Position numbers and translations under genes: made by a program | NCBI RefSeq assembly: GCF_021018805.1 | Contig: NC_086259.1 | Location: 4,712,001 to 4,776,000, forward strand | Length of the DNA: 64,000 nt | Source: Prinia subflava | Taxonomy: Eukaryota > Chordata > Aves > Passeriformes > Cisticolidae | Direction: 5' to 3' | Notes under the pieces: model-generated | The model's input: the letters and a program-made list of their open reading frames with translations, nothing else | Databases searched by the model: none | What the model was told of the DNA's origin: nothing | Shown: positions 39,401-51,437 of the stretch, piece after piece | Position numbering within the stretch: position 1 is the stretch's first letter | How the letters are laid out: each line of letters starts with the position of its first letter

Positions 39401-39996
39401 TCAGCATGCTAATCTGTATTACTGAGCACCAATAGAGCTTTCCAGAGCACCATAAAAGCTGAGTCACAAAACTAATGAGCTGTGCTAATAAACTTAGGCA
39501 TTTGTGAAAATATGATTTAGCAAATGCTCTTTATTTTTACTTTATTCCTTCAGAGAAACAAACTCCCTCCCAATTCTGGAATGCTGATATAAAGAATTTA
39601 TATTGCAATGAATCATCTCCTAAAATATTTGCATGTCATCTCAAGTTTCAAAAGAAAATAATTGTAAGCTGTAAAACACATCCAATATGACTTCTTTACA
39701 CTAATGAGGTCGACAGAATATGTTAAGTGCATCACAATGCTGCAATGGAAAAAGCATGTGGGTATTTGTAATAATTTCAATAATGCATGGGAAATATATT
39801 ATAGAAAATTCATTATTCATACAATTTTCTCCCATATGTACCTGAAAGTGGAATGGTTCTCTTTGCCTTGAGGAATGTTGAAATGGCATGTTCTGTTCCT
39901 AACTCTCTTGCCAAGGACAGTCAGTCAATCACAGGGCACCTTGGCTTGGTGGATAACTCACTGCCTTTCATTCTGGGGGTTTTCCTCCCTGTTTTT
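36460..39996. other. Gene-free unique DNA
   Basis: No gene or mobile element was recognised. A perfect octamer-type ATTTGCAT lies at 38997-39004 in an A+T-rich stretch. The remaining open frames are below 130 codons and featureless. Confidence 0.55.
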
Positions 39997-40220
39997 CACA
40001 GAATCACAGAATCAAAGAATCATTAGGTTGGAAGGGACCTTCAAGACCATCGAGTCCAACCCATGCTCTAACACCTCAACTAAACCATGGCACTGAGTGC
40101 CACACCCAGTCTTTTTTTGAACACATCCAGGGATGGCGACTCTACCACCTCCCCAGGCAGGCCATACCAATACTTTATTACTCTCTCCGCGAAAATCTTT
40201 TTCCTAATATCCAGATACTT
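39997..40220 (-). mobile_element. CR1 LINE 3' end, minus strand
   Basis: It starts with a reversed tail made of repeated AGAATCA units, followed by 'ttaggttggaagggacctt', 'accatcgagtccaaccc', 'catggcactgagtgccaca' and 'ttcctaatatccaga'. These are the reverse-complemented CR1 3' blocks in order. The same 'cactgagtgcc' block appears in the plus-strand copy at 17407-17749, so both belong to related subfamilies. The 5' truncation lies at the right-hand end. Confidence 0.93.
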
Positions 40221-40342
40221 GAACAGAAATTAGAGATTTCTGTTTCTCTTCAGATTAATTTCTGAGGTTCAATCTACAGAACAGGCTCTTAGTCATGACT
40301 CTCCAGCAGTGCTTGTATGAATGAAAGAAGGGTGTTCAAGGA

Positions 40343-40415
40343 GCCACAGAAGAGTGGAATCTCCTGAGCTGGAAGGGACCATGCAGGTCCAAGAGCTGGC
40401 CCTGCACGGGGCAGC
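40343..40415 (-). mobile_element. Short older CR1 fragment, minus strand
   Basis: The string 'aatctcctgagctggaagg' followed by 'gaccatgcaggtcc' and a 'gctggccctgcac' block resembles the reversed terminal portion of another CR1 subfamily. It is short and diverged and lies about 120 bases from the well-preserved CR1 on its left. Confidence 0.55.
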
Positions 40416-42388
40416 CAGGGATGGGTAGGGCTCACACAGCCAGCTCCCCACCAGGATCTCCCTGCTGCTTCAGCCAGCTGTGGGATGTGAAGCAGCACCG
40501 CAGGAGGAAAATCCCACCTATAAAATGCCACTTTCAGCAGCAGCATTGAATACTTACCTCACACTTAGAACTGGAACTGTGGCTCAGGATTCACTCAAGT
40601 CTGCAGCCTACCAAGGACTGCTTGTTTTGCTTTCAATGGATGCCTAAAAAAGGCAAGGTGAATTATTGCTCCTTCTGCATCAAATGGCATTATCATGTAA
40701 ATAAAACTCTGGTGCATTTTTTATTCATAAGTAGATGGGACTGCATAAATTTTAAGTTTCTGGACTCTTTGTGGGAAACACCACCCTGACCAGCAACTAC
40801 TTATAAGTAAACGAATTTTGCAAATAATTTAAATCTGATTGTCTTTTTTTTTTAAGATTTAAAATCTTGAGCTTGAGGCCAGCTAAAATGGCTGTTTTTA
40901 ATTTCAGACAAGGAATAATGTGCTTTTCCTACAGCCTTATTAGGTTCTTCAGGAAGCTCGGTATCCCAGAGAAGCTTCCTACTGGATTTTGTATTTGTGT
41001 GCCCTTTATCCGTGACACAGAGAGCAGGATTTGGTTCCAGGAGAGCTAGCAGGGCTTTCACCTGGCTGCTGCTACCTGGGAAAGGGTAAATTGTGCAGGG
41101 ACAATGAGGTCAACGTTGTTGTCACTACAGTGCAGTTGACGGTCATTTGATGAACCCCATAATCCAAAATGGATACATTTTGGAATCAACAGTTGTCAAG
41201 AGTTCTTTATTGTGCTATTACAAGTAAAAGCTTTCGGGTTTCTGTTCCACAAGACAAATGTTACAGAGGATTACCAGAAAAGAAGCTTACAGAAACACAC
41301 TTGGCCTCCCCACCCCAACAAATGTCCTGAGTACCGCCCCACCCACCCCCATGCCCAGACCTGTCAGAAATAAGCTGGGCCCAGCTTTGCAGGGCAAGGT
41401 TTTGAGCTACCCCAGTAAAATTACAGAGACAGGAAAGGGATCAACACAAACTAAATAAATAAAGGACATGTGAGAATTTTCTTTCCTGAGCCATAGCACT
41501 GCAATCCCAACCACTGCAAGAATACCTTCTTAAAAGGCAGGGCAGCAGCCACAGCTCCCAGACACTTTGATTTAAAAGAGCAGCTTCAACAAAATGCTGT
41601 GCTTGGGCAACTCAAGAAAGAGGGCCTGGGAGTGGATCAGGGGGCTCTGGTGTCAGAGGAGCCAGGCTGGTGTGGGGACAGAGCCCTGAAGGGCGCCAGG
41701 GCTGTCCTCGCACCGTCCCTGGAGATGTCCCTGTGCTGTGTGTGAGCAGAGGGGCCAGAGCTGCAGAACAGTGAGTGCCCGTGGGACACAGAGCTGTGCA
41801 GAGTACAGGGCACAGCGGGGGCTGCAGCAAGCAGCAGCACAGGGCAGGACACAGGGAATGCCTGCAGCTTCTGTGCAGAGGGTTTGCTTCAGACCCACCA
41901 AGACAAAGATGATTTGTTGCTGCAGCGTGTGGGTTAGACCCCTTGCACCATCCCTCAGAAAAGAAAGATGTTTTCATTAAATCATAAGGCATCACCTAGG
42001 CTTTTCTCTTCTTTTAATAACTGTTTGCCTCACCACAGCATAAAACTCTTTTCACCACCTACATATCATTCAGAGCAAAGCAGCTTTTACAGCAACATCA
42101 ATAATGAACATTAAGATGGGATAAAGGTATGTAGCTCATCACTGGTTCTTGAATGAGACCAGCAGGGTTTTAAGCAGTCTGGGTGATTGATGCTTTGTCA
42201 GAGCCTTTTGCCTAAGGATGCTGCCAGACAACAAAGACAGGAGCTGTGCCATCCTAGCACCAGACACAAGCAAATATGAAAGAGCTCGTTAAGCACGTGC
42301 AGGTCTTGGCTCTTCTTGGCTCTTGACATTACACAGTTCTTGTAACCACAGCTGCAAATCAGGGTACAGCAACTGCAGTTCTCTGGGG
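40416..42388. other. Gene-free DNA with a possible minus-strand LTR relic
   Basis: At about 41117-41460 the minus strand contains an AATAAAGAACTC polyadenylation-type block, a G-rich stretch upstream of it, and a CAACA terminus at 41117. This resembles the U3-R-U5 end of an LTR, but I found no matching second end or duplicated target site. A G+C-rich patch at about 41610-41930 carries short overlapping frames and nothing recognisable. Confidence 0.4.
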
Positions 42389-42417
42389 AAAACAAAACAA
42401 AACAAACAAAACAAAAA

Positions 42418-42448
<31 letters not shown>

Positions 42449-42479
42449 CAAAACAAAACAAAACAAAACAAAACACACA
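42389..42479. repeat. (AAAAC)n array
   Basis: About 90 bases of AAAAC units on the plus strand, with an A11 interruption near 42412-42423 and a near-perfect run of about ten units after it. The long Phe/Cys/Leu/Val frame on the minus strand is produced by the repeat itself. Confidence 0.93.
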
Positions 42480-42897
42480 ATCTTAAACACATATTAAATG
42501 ATTAATTGCATAGCTAATGTGAGTCCTGGTAGCAGTTTTAGAAGCTGTTGGAACAAGCACACAGTGTCCCAGGAATATCACCTGTTCCACTCTTGGCTTC
42601 CTCTAAAGCCCACACCTCACCAGGGCAGCTCTGCCTTCTGCTATCTCTTGTTGAGGACTTGCTTTTTGGAAAATGCCTGAACTTAAGGAGGTTTTGTAAG
42701 AATAAATCCATGCTCTGTGCTGAAGCCGTCAGACTATCCTCTATCTAAAATTTTATATGTCAAAACCAGTCTGCTTAAACCAAACTTATCTCCTGCACCT
42801 TACAATAAAATAGAGAGATTAAACACCCTGCTGGGCAATCAACTTCCCCTGCATGCCCTCGTTTGACCCTCCCTGGACTAGAAGTGTAAACCACCCC
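42480..42897. other. Short unique spacer between two simple repeats
   Basis: No feature was seen between the (AAAAC)n and (GGGAA)n arrays. The flank of the second array (ccacccc) is pyrimidine-rich on the plus strand and marks a sharp junction. Confidence 0.6.
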
Positions 42898-43382
42898 AGG
42901 GAAGGGAAGGGAAGGGAAGGGAAGGGAAGGGAAGGGAAGGGAAGGGAAGGGAAGGGAAGGGAAGGGAAGGGAAGGGAAGGGAAGGGAAGGGAAGGGAAGG
43001 GAAGGGAAGGGAAGGGAAGGGAAGGGAAGGGAAGGGAAGGGAAGGGAAGGGAAGGGAAGGGAAGGGAAGGGAAGGGAAGGGAAGGGAAGGGAAGGGAAGG
43101 GAAGGGAAGGGAAGGGAAGGGAAGGGAAGGGAAGGGAAGGGAAGGGAAGGGAAGGGAAGGGAAGGGAAGGGAAGGGAAGGGAAGGGAAGGGAAGGGAAGG
43201 GAAGGGAAGGGAAGGGAAGGGAAGGGAAGGGAAGGGAAGGGAAGGGAAGGGAAGGGAAGGGAAGGGAAGGGAAGGGAAGGGAAGGGAAGGGAAGGGAAGG
43301 GAAGGGAAGGGAAGGGAAGGGAAGGGAAGGGAAGGGAAGGGAAGGGAAGGGAAGGGAAGGGAAGGGAAGGGAAGGGAAGGGA
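42898..43382. repeat. Perfect (GGGAA)n pentanucleotide array, about 97 units
   Basis: The 480 bases from 42901 to 43380 are 96 uninterrupted GAAGG units with no variant I could see. The plus strand is all purine. Each unit contributes a GGG tract separated by AA, so the array fits the three-base-tract, two-base-loop G-quadruplex pattern. As a homopurine mirror repeat it could also form triplex DNA. Neither strand meets a stop codon in the frames used, giving artefactual 190-200 codon frames of (GREGK)n and (FPSLP)n; these are not genes. Such arrays are prone to length change and to assembly error. Confidence 0.98.
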
Positions 43383-45696
43383 GAAACTTTTTATTCCTGT
43401 CAAGTTATTGACTGATTTCCGTCATACCGATGAAAATTATGAGTTTTAAACAAACAACATAAAAATGTGCTTAATAAAGTGAATCACTTTCTCACCAAGG
43501 TAACAGTCCCTGTGTGTGACCTTGTAGCCTCACTGAGCGAGACAGACAATCTGTTTTATCTGAGTGGCTCTCTCTTTCTGCTAACTTCCCTCTGTTTCCA
43601 CCCACATAATTTATTTTTTAACAGAAGAAAATAATTTCCATTTTAAAGTTATCAGACTTGCTTTTCGCATGACCCATTTTTTATACATAAGTGTTTCTAA
43701 ATCAGAACCACAGCTCTCTGCATCCCAGAAAATTACTGACTCCTTCTTTCTCTCAGGTAAGACACTGATTCTCTCTTTCCCTTTTCTCACAGATTATTTA
43801 ACCATTTTGCTGGCCCTGTGCTTGTTTCTTCAGTGATTCAACATCATTACTCTAGCTCCTTCCAGTGGTAAATCATAATGTTTAACAAGAACAGAATAGA
43901 GCTTTTAATATATCTTTGATCAGTGCCCCTTCCCTATAGCAGCAAAATGTGTGTCTTCTAAAGTAAGACTTTCTGCTTGTCCTGCTTGCATCAAAGATAA
44001 AATGAGGCTCAAAGGTGCAGCTCAGCTTCATTCACAATTCCAGCACTTTTTGGTAATGCTGCCATTTAATCCCAAAGCTTTTGATTTTTGTGTGTGCTCT
44101 GATGCTGCGAGGGTAAGAGCACAGGCAGGGTAACAGCAAATCTACATGTCAGGCTAAATAGAGTTGGCCTAATTCAAAACGGGGAGAGGCAACTTGAAAT
44201 AAATCCATGGGTCATAGTTCTGATAATTAGATGCTTTTTAAAATGTTGTTGCAAATAAAGGGATAGAAAAGCAATCAATATGTAAGGATCAGAAGAAAAT
44301 ACTTTAATATTGCCTCATTTACATTCATATATATTTGAGAAACCCTGTGTGAACTGAGAGGTGAAGTCTGAGCTTATCTGTGACAATTCAGAATTTAAAA
44401 AAAAAAAAAAAAAAGAGAGAGAAATCACAAAGAAACATACAAAACCAAAACCAAACCAAAGTTCCAAATACAATATATGAGTTATAAATGCTAAAAAACA
44501 TTTATGAAGGGAATTCTGGGAACACTTTATGGGAGAAATTACCAGTTCTGAAATTTGGAGTACTGACTGATTACAGGCCTGAAAAATATTAAAGATAAAT
44601 TTGTTAAAGAAGTTAAATCAGAAAGTGAAGAAACAATTCATTAAAGAGCTGTGGGCACATTAACAAAATCCAGCAGTTCTGCAATCACAGCCATAAGCTG
44701 TCAGCAGAGAATATATGTGATCATTTATTTGATTATAAAGTACCTAAGAGTGTTCAGCAGGTCAGATTTCTCAGCCAGCTGAATTTTCTAATAGCTCTTC
44801 TCAATCAAGGGATTGTGCTGCACAGTGGAACACTGAGCCCAGGCACGATGATGATGGAGGTCACTGACCCATCTATTTAAATAATAAAAGGACTGTGCAC
44901 AGCAGCTCTAGAAATGCTACTTCCTACAGGTTTCTGTTCAAAATCTTTGCTTTTGCTGTTAACATATAAATGTAGGCCCTTGCCATTATGTGCCATGGCA
45001 CAATAAACTGGAGTTGAGCAAATATGTAACGAATCATTAGTCTGAACAGTAATTTGACCTCTGCACAATTCAGAACCCGATTTTTCATAAGATTATGCAC
45101 GGGTTTAAGTCTGTCTGAATGTGGAATGCTATTGCAATTAATCACCAGGAGCAAGTTGCTCAAGGGAATCAGGGAAAGAACATTTACACCATGTCTTATA
45201 ATTGGCTGAATTTGTTTCTTTCTAATCAGACACTACGTAGCATTTTAGTATTTGTTATGTGTAAATTAAAAAGAGCTGGCTGCCCATTTCGTATCACCAT
45301 TCCCATTTCTCTTCCACAAGGAAAATTTTTCTCAGTTGACTCTCTGGTCTCTCCAAGCACAGGTTATGATCAAAAATAACAGTTCACACAAGGAATTGTA
45401 AATCTTCAGTTGTACTAAAAGGCTTTGGGGACAGATCCAAAGTAAACTTGTAAATGGGACTCAAATACCCAGATTCCCCATGAGTCCAAAATCATGATCT
45501 TGGCAACTTGCTCAGTTGGTGCTAGAGAAGAATAAACTCCAAAATTCCTCTCTTTATTTTAAACTTGAAGTGCAGCTTGACCTGGCCTGAGCCCTGAGCT
45601 CAGCCTGCAGCCTCCACCTGCCCCAGGTGAGCTCAGCAGTGTGGGGGGCAGAGGGAGGGCCCTGCCCACACAGGCTGGGGTGGGCACTTCAGACAG
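43383..45696. other. Gene-free unique DNA with a short A run
   Basis: An 18-base A run followed by GAGAGAG and A/C-rich sequence lies at about 44397-44460. Otherwise the DNA is unique and A+T-rich, turning G+C-rich from about 45580 as it nears the minisatellite. Confidence 0.55.
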
Positions 45697-45940
45697 GAGC
45701 CTGGCTGCTCCTTTACACCCCACAGCTGCTGAGGAATGGCCAAAACTGCACAGGAATGAGCCTGGCTGCTCCTTTACACCCCACAGCTGCTGAGGAATGG
45801 CCAAAACTGCACAGGAATGAGCCTGGCTGTCCCTTTACACCCCACAGCTGCTGAGGAATGGCCAAAACTGCACAGGAATGAGCCTGGCTGTCCCTTTACA
45901 CCCCACAGCTGCTGAGGAATTGCCAAAACTGCACAGGAAT
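45697..45940. repeat. 61-bp minisatellite, four tandem copies
   Basis: Copies start at 45697, 45758, 45819 and 45880 and are almost identical. Each begins GAGCCTGGCTG and ends CACAGGAAT. Copies 1-2 share 'gctgctccttt' and copies 3-4 share 'gctgtcccttt', and copy 4 alone has a G-to-T change in 'gaattgcc'. This pattern indicates stepwise duplication. A partial fifth GAGCC follows at 45941. Because 61 is not a multiple of three, the unit is read in all frames, which explains the repeating short frames on both strands. Confidence 0.97.
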
Positions 45941-48296
45941 GAGCCCATAACCCCTCTGCTCACCCCTCCCTGCTGCATTTCCACTTTTTGCTGCAATTCA
46001 CTTCATTCACCCTCCTCTCCTCATCATCAGAGACATTTTTAATGAAACAACAAATCAAATTCTCTCTGTGGCAAGCAGAAACTACTCTGGAGGCTGCCTG
46101 ATCTCAGGTTCTCAACTCACTTCTCAGGGCAAAGGGTTGCACGGCTCTAAGCCTAAGAATCTGACCCTTCCAGAAGCTTCCTGTGTGCAGTTCTGAGGAG
46201 GTGCAATTGCCATCTTTGAAACCTCAAAGAACAGTTGAGGACACAAGCTCCCAGGGTAGGGAAGGAGCAGAAAGCAGCAGGTTCCATCTGGCTCCTCGCT
46301 GAGAAATCTGGCAGGAGAGGGGCCAGAACAGCTGGGAAGGTTAGAGTGTGATTAATGGCATGGGGTGTGCCTGCCACGTGGTGATCCCCCTGCACACCAC
46401 CCAATCCAATTTGGCCTATACCAGGTTGTAGGAAATATTTAAATAGTCTTTCAAGGCCAGGAGAATAACATTATTGCAGTCCTCTATTCCTCCTCAATGC
46501 GATTATCTCAAAAGTCGATTTACTGTGGAGGAAGGGTTTCAATTACAAGTAAAAATCAGTTAAAATGAAACACCCCTCCACCCCAATGCAAGCTCATTTG
46601 AAGAGCTATTTATTTGTGAGTTAAACCATTCTTTTCAGACTGGGTGTTCCTGTGAGGCAAGTTGAAATTTAGGAATTCTACAATGGCAAAAACCAAGCTG
46701 TTAAAAATTGGTTTCTCTGCTAAATGTAGAACTTGTAGAGGAAATTGCAAAGAGGGGAACTCTACAAGTATGATATTATCAAAAACCTTAACTAATGAGC
46801 ATTTTTTAGAAGAAAAGTTGGTCATAAAAAAAGTATTTGAAGAGCTTAAAGAGAAACTAGTTAACACATCTAACTGGGGTAGGGGGAAGAATATATTTAT
46901 ACAACTTTTTTTTTTAACCACAGTCTGTTTTCCTTCTGGCCTTGTTCTGCTCATGGACCATGTTAATTAGAGTGCCAGCAGTGGCCAGAGCCTAGTGCAT
47001 GCACTTGGAAGGAAACAGCAAGAGTGGGTTTGGCCATTTAGTAACCATTTAGTAATCAGAATTAATTTACCTGAAGAAACATCCTGTGTTTCCGGGGCCA
47101 TGCATAGAAGACTTTTTTTTCCCTTTTTTACACAGCAGTTTATGATTCTTTTTTTGTCTGAAATTACTAATGAGAAAATAAAATATGTTTGACATCTTTA
47201 AGAATATGATATTCAAGATGTAGACTACTGCTCCAAGAGATCTGGAGTATTGGTGGATTCAATGCAGTAAGTTACAGCCATTTATTACAGCAATATATGG
47301 AAGAAAAAGAAGGCTAGGTAAAAAAGGAGTAAAAAACCCCAAAAATCTGTTCCTGTGCTTACTCATGTTCTTTTGGGGTTGGGGTTTTATGATGGTTCAA
47401 TTTTTTGTTAAAAAGTCCCAATGAAATTGTGAGCCTTGCTTAGACTTGAACTTGCAGCGGTGGCTAAGTGATCTTTTGATCCAGATTCAGATATGATGTA
47501 TTTCTTCATTATGAACAAAACTAATTGCTGCTGTAGATTAAACTGCCACTTTTTTCCCTTCCACTGCAGAACATTTATTTCTCAGTCTCTCTGAAGTCAA
47601 ATTTTCTGTATTTCTTTTAACTCTGTTTTGCATCTTCCCTCATTATTCAATCAGCTTTCAATCCCCAACCTACAGAGAATGTGAGATCCTTCCAGCACCC
47701 CAGTGTCTGTTTAATGAAGGTCCATGAGATCTGGAGATTCCTTTATCATTTCAATGCTTGTTCCCTTTGGTCAGCTGAACTTGAATACTTTGTTCTTCAT
47801 TATATATTTGCTGTACATTGACATATCTTGCAAAGCTTAATCTTTTCCATTCAAAATGCACTTGAAGAATAGTAAATCCAGATCTCAAGAGCATGAAAAA
47901 GTCACCTTCCTCATGCAGTTCTGTAAGAGCTGGATCCAGCAGTGGCAAACAGCAGACTATGGATTCCAAGAAGCACTGAAGTAGTCTGACCCCTTCACAC
48001 CTTTAAAAAATGTAAATCTGCTTGCTCTTGGCTTTTAAAATGGGTGCAACTGTTTCATAGACTACTCTGGCAAATATGCCATTGTTAGAGTCTTTGAAAG
48101 GATTTAGCTATAGGGTTTCATTTAATTTTATTTTTTTGTACACAGCTGGTTATGAAGATATTTGGAGTCATTTAATATATGCCTTATACACTTCATTCTT
48201 TGGCCAAAAGGTAAATAAAATTCCTGTATTTGCATTATCTATCAATATTGATCCGCTGTCTATATGGATATGTTAATGATTTCTTTAAAATTGTGC
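45941..48296. other. Gene-free unique DNA
   Basis: No gene was recognised. Overlapping frames of 102 codons (plus, 46662-46970) and 114 codons (minus, 46610-46954) occupy the same A+T-rich stretch and have no domain. I regard both as chance. Confidence 0.5.
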
Positions 48297-48376
48297 ATAC
48301 ATATAAAATTTTTAAAATAAAAATATAGGTATCATATATACAGATGTATGTATGTAAATATATACACACACACAGA
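48297..48376. repeat. A+T-rich low-complexity stretch ending in (CA)n
   Basis: About 80 bases almost entirely of A and T with TATGTATG and ATATAC motifs, running into a CACACACACA tract. It is simple sequence with no other signal. Confidence 0.75.
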
Positions 48377-50604
48377 GGTGTGAGGTTAAATATCCAGAGC
48401 CAAGTGTTGGAGTGGTGAATTTCTGCTCGTGGGCCACAGCTCTGTGTTAGTTGTCCAATGTGTGTGTGCACTTTGTAAGAGGATTGAATGCACACTCAGA
48501 ATTGCCCCATTTTCTGCTCTGCCAGAGAAGAAGGGAAAAGGTTCTTGGGGAATGACATGGGCAAACAGAAAGGTAGCTGGTATTTTTATGAGATTACAGC
48601 CCTGCTGCTGCCTGTGTGCCTCAGAAACATCACCAGGTAAATAGATGTACAGCCACAAGAAGGACAGGATTCCCTAAATATTTATGAACCAGGATCAGTA
48701 ATCTAATTTGTGGGCATGAAATACAAGGAGGGGTTATAGGTCTTTGTCTGAAGCATCACCAGTGCTGATCATTGAGACTCTCCACCTGAATGCTGCAAAA
48801 ACCCCACGATCTGTGTCTCAGTTAAACATCTTTTATTGCTGCCAGTGGTAAGCAGCCTACAAATGCTGCTTTCCAGAGTGGGCAGCAGAGATGGTGTGTG
48901 CTCCTTTAGCACTCACAGGATGTGTCAGTGTGACATCATATGCCATGTCCTCTAATATTCCTTTCGGTGCTGCTGTATTATTGCTAAATTTGTATTCCTG
49001 CCTCAGTATTTCCTAACAAAAAAAATATAGAATATGTTTGGGTTGAATGAAATGGTAAATTTTCTTATGTCCAAAATATTACCATTTAAATGTCTTAATT
49101 GTAAAAACATTTCAGGCATAAGTAAGCATGGCTTTAACTAATATCAGTGAAAAAAAAAACTGATTAGCTTAGAAATCCTGAAAAAACCCCACACTGAAAG
49201 TATAAGTAATAATCCAGCTAATTAGCTTTCTCAAGGGCAGTTTCTGAATCAACCTGCTAAAATACATATGGTTACATGCAACTCAGTGACTGATTGATTG
49301 ATTGATTTTTTTTTTTAGTCGTGTTAATGGAAATCAAATATTTTTTGGCAGTTCTGTGGTGTAACACATTGTTTTTTCTTTTTGGATTGTCAAAGTTAGT
49401 ATTTACATATGCAAATAACATTGTTAATTTCTTACAATAACATATGATGAAAGCCCAGTGTGAAACTAAACTGTGCTAAAAGGTATGTCTGATTTTTAAA
49501 ATTTGGGCACCTAGATTACTAAATGAGGAATTCTAATTCTATTTACAATTAATTGATTTGATTTGAGAACTGGTAGTTTTGTATCTTTATAATAGAGGGA
49601 TTATCATGACTTTTGCAAAGTTAGTGATGATGAACTGGCTCTTCTGCACTCTTTGCTTTTTGACATAAAGTTTTACAATCTGACTGGTCTCATCCTGTAG
49701 ATGGTAACTAATGGAGGGAGTAAAAATATTTACTCAGTAAACAGGTGGTGAAAACCAATTTGCATGGCAGTATCCTTCCCTTGGCTCCTTAGGGTATTGC
49801 CACAGGATTGGAAGGGATCAGTTATGAAGCTGGGCAAGGTTTTGCTGATAGCCCAACCACAGCAGAGCTGCATCCAGCTCTGTGTCATAGCTGGCACTTT
49901 TCATGAGACTTCTCTGCTTATCACTTCCTCATTGGCTACAAACTCACTCTAAACTTCACAAAAAAACTACCCACACAAGTAGTAAGTTTTGTTTTGTTTT
50001 TTTTCCTTTTCCTTATAGATGTCATTTAACAAGCTTTGCTAGATACAATTTTCTGATTAAAATAAAGCTGATTAAAAAGCAAATTAAAAGTAAACTCCCA
50101 ATGATTGTTTTACATCACAGTGTTTTTAATCACAGCAGTGGTATCAGTTGGACACATGTTTGCACTGCACCCTCCTGCCTGCCCCAGCCCCATTCCCTGC
50201 ACCTCCCTCAGCTGGTCTGAACTGCTGAACCTGGGCCCTGAGAACCAGACTCACACCTGAGCATTGTCAAACCACAGCCTGACTCAAATTGCAGCCTCTA
50301 ATTTTTGTTCTGGGAAATCAGTATTCTTAATCAGCAGGGTTCCAGGTGCTTCCATTGTTTTTTGATTTCAGGGAATGGTATCAAAGCTGCTGTTTAATAT
50401 TTTTTAAAAGCTAAGGTTTGAGGAACGTAAATTACCTTTAATCTCCATAGACTGTCACTTAAGACATATAATTTGTTTGTCTTTTTTTAACCATTAAAAA
50501 GCAACTGAAACAGCTGCACTCTTTTTCATGGCTCTGTATTCTCCAAATCACTACCAGTGCTTTAAAAGAGCCCACACACTGTGAGAAAACCTTGCATGTC
50601 AGAA
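48377..50604. other. Gene-free unique DNA
   Basis: No gene or mobile element was recognised. A short (GATT)n tract followed by a T run lies at 49289-49316, and a perfect ATTTGCAT octamer at 49758-49765. Confidence 0.55.
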
Positions 50605-50609
50605 TTAAT
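50605..50609. repeat. Target-site duplication TTAAT, left copy
   Basis: TTAAT here is matched by TTAAT at 51129-51133, on the other side of the solo LTR. Five bases is a normal duplication length for several retrovirus classes, including ERVL-like elements. Confidence 0.65.
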
Positions 50610-51128
50610 TGTTGCTGTGCCAGTCACTGTGAGTTACAGAGCTTCTTGTTGAGCAGCAGGACACCTCTGTCAGGAGCACAGGGCTGTGCACACGGGGTGG
50701 TGCTGAGCCCTGCTCTGACCCAGCTAAAGCCCAGCCAGAGGGTGCAAGGGAGCTGTGCAGGCACTGAGCCCTTGGCAGGGCTGAGCTGGAGCAGACACTG
50801 GGCACAGCTGCAGAATAAAGTGGATATTTATTCAAAGGCCTCTAGGATACACTTGGGCAGCACAAGAGCCTGGCCAAAGCTACACCCAAGGTGGACCCAT
50901 AATGGTCACAAATTGGATGAACAGTCACAAGGTCTCACACTTTTATAAGTTTTGGTCCATTTGCATATTGGGGTTTAATTGTCCAGCTTCAGGTTATAAA
51001 GTCCCATCCTTCTCTTTTCAGCCCACAGTTTGTGCTTTTGGGCCTCAAAACTTGTACCAGTTGTCCTTGGTCTCCAGCAGGAAAAGGATTTGTTTTGTCT
51101 CCCTGCTCTGTGAAGAGCTGGCTAACAC
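50610..51128 (-). mobile_element. Solo LTR A, minus strand
   Basis: Read on the minus strand it starts (G)TGTTAGCCAGCTC and ends GCAACA. It contains a TATAAAA core promoter (ttttata at 50941-50947 on the plus strand). An AATAAA polyadenylation signal follows about 110 bases on (TTTATT at 50827-50832). A perfect octamer ATTTGCAT lies upstream of the TATA box in U3. The about 518-bp length, the TATA-to-AATAAA spacing and the flanking TTAAT direct repeats support a solo LTR left by recombination. One extra base (C at 51128) separates the TG end from the right repeat. No internal retroviral sequence remains. Confidence 0.85.
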
Positions 51129-51432
51129 TTAATATGAGGCTCAGAACTGCACCCCTGGGCAGCACAGAATCTGAAACCATGAAAGCTAAAACTGAAGGCA
51201 CCAGCACCAGGAGCCCCCCTCTCCTCAGGCAGGGCCTGTTTGTGTCCCTGGAGCTCAGGGCAGCTCCGTGGGGCAGCCGGAGCCCCAGCTGGGGAATTTC
51301 CCTCAGCCCAGTTCCCCTCTCTTCACTGAGCCCTCTTACACCATGGGCTGGTCCTTAGGAAAAAACCTGCCTGGAAACAGGCTTGAACTGTGCTTTTTAC
51401 AGAGACTTCTGTAACTGAGCACTTGAGCTTGC
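51129..51432. other. Spacer between two LTRs
   Basis: The first five bases (TTAAT, 51129-51133) are the right target-site duplication of LTR A. The rest is about 300 bases, G+C-rich around 51240-51350, with no recognisable feature. Confidence 0.5.
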
Positions 51433-51437
51433 CTTAA

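Noticed and set aside
42819..43449. Open frames of 194-198 codons on both strands, (FPSLP)n and (GREGK)n
   Set aside because: They are produced entirely by the pentanucleotide array, which has no stop codon in these frames. No gene-like start or flanking sequence is present.
42389..45940. CRISPR-like reading of the repeated arrays
   Set aside because: The repeats are directly adjacent with no unique spacers, and the window is vertebrate nuclear DNA.
46610..46970. 102- and 114-codon frames on opposite strands of the same segment
   Set aside because: No domain, overlapping antisense frames and A+T-rich composition; nothing recognisable in either translation.
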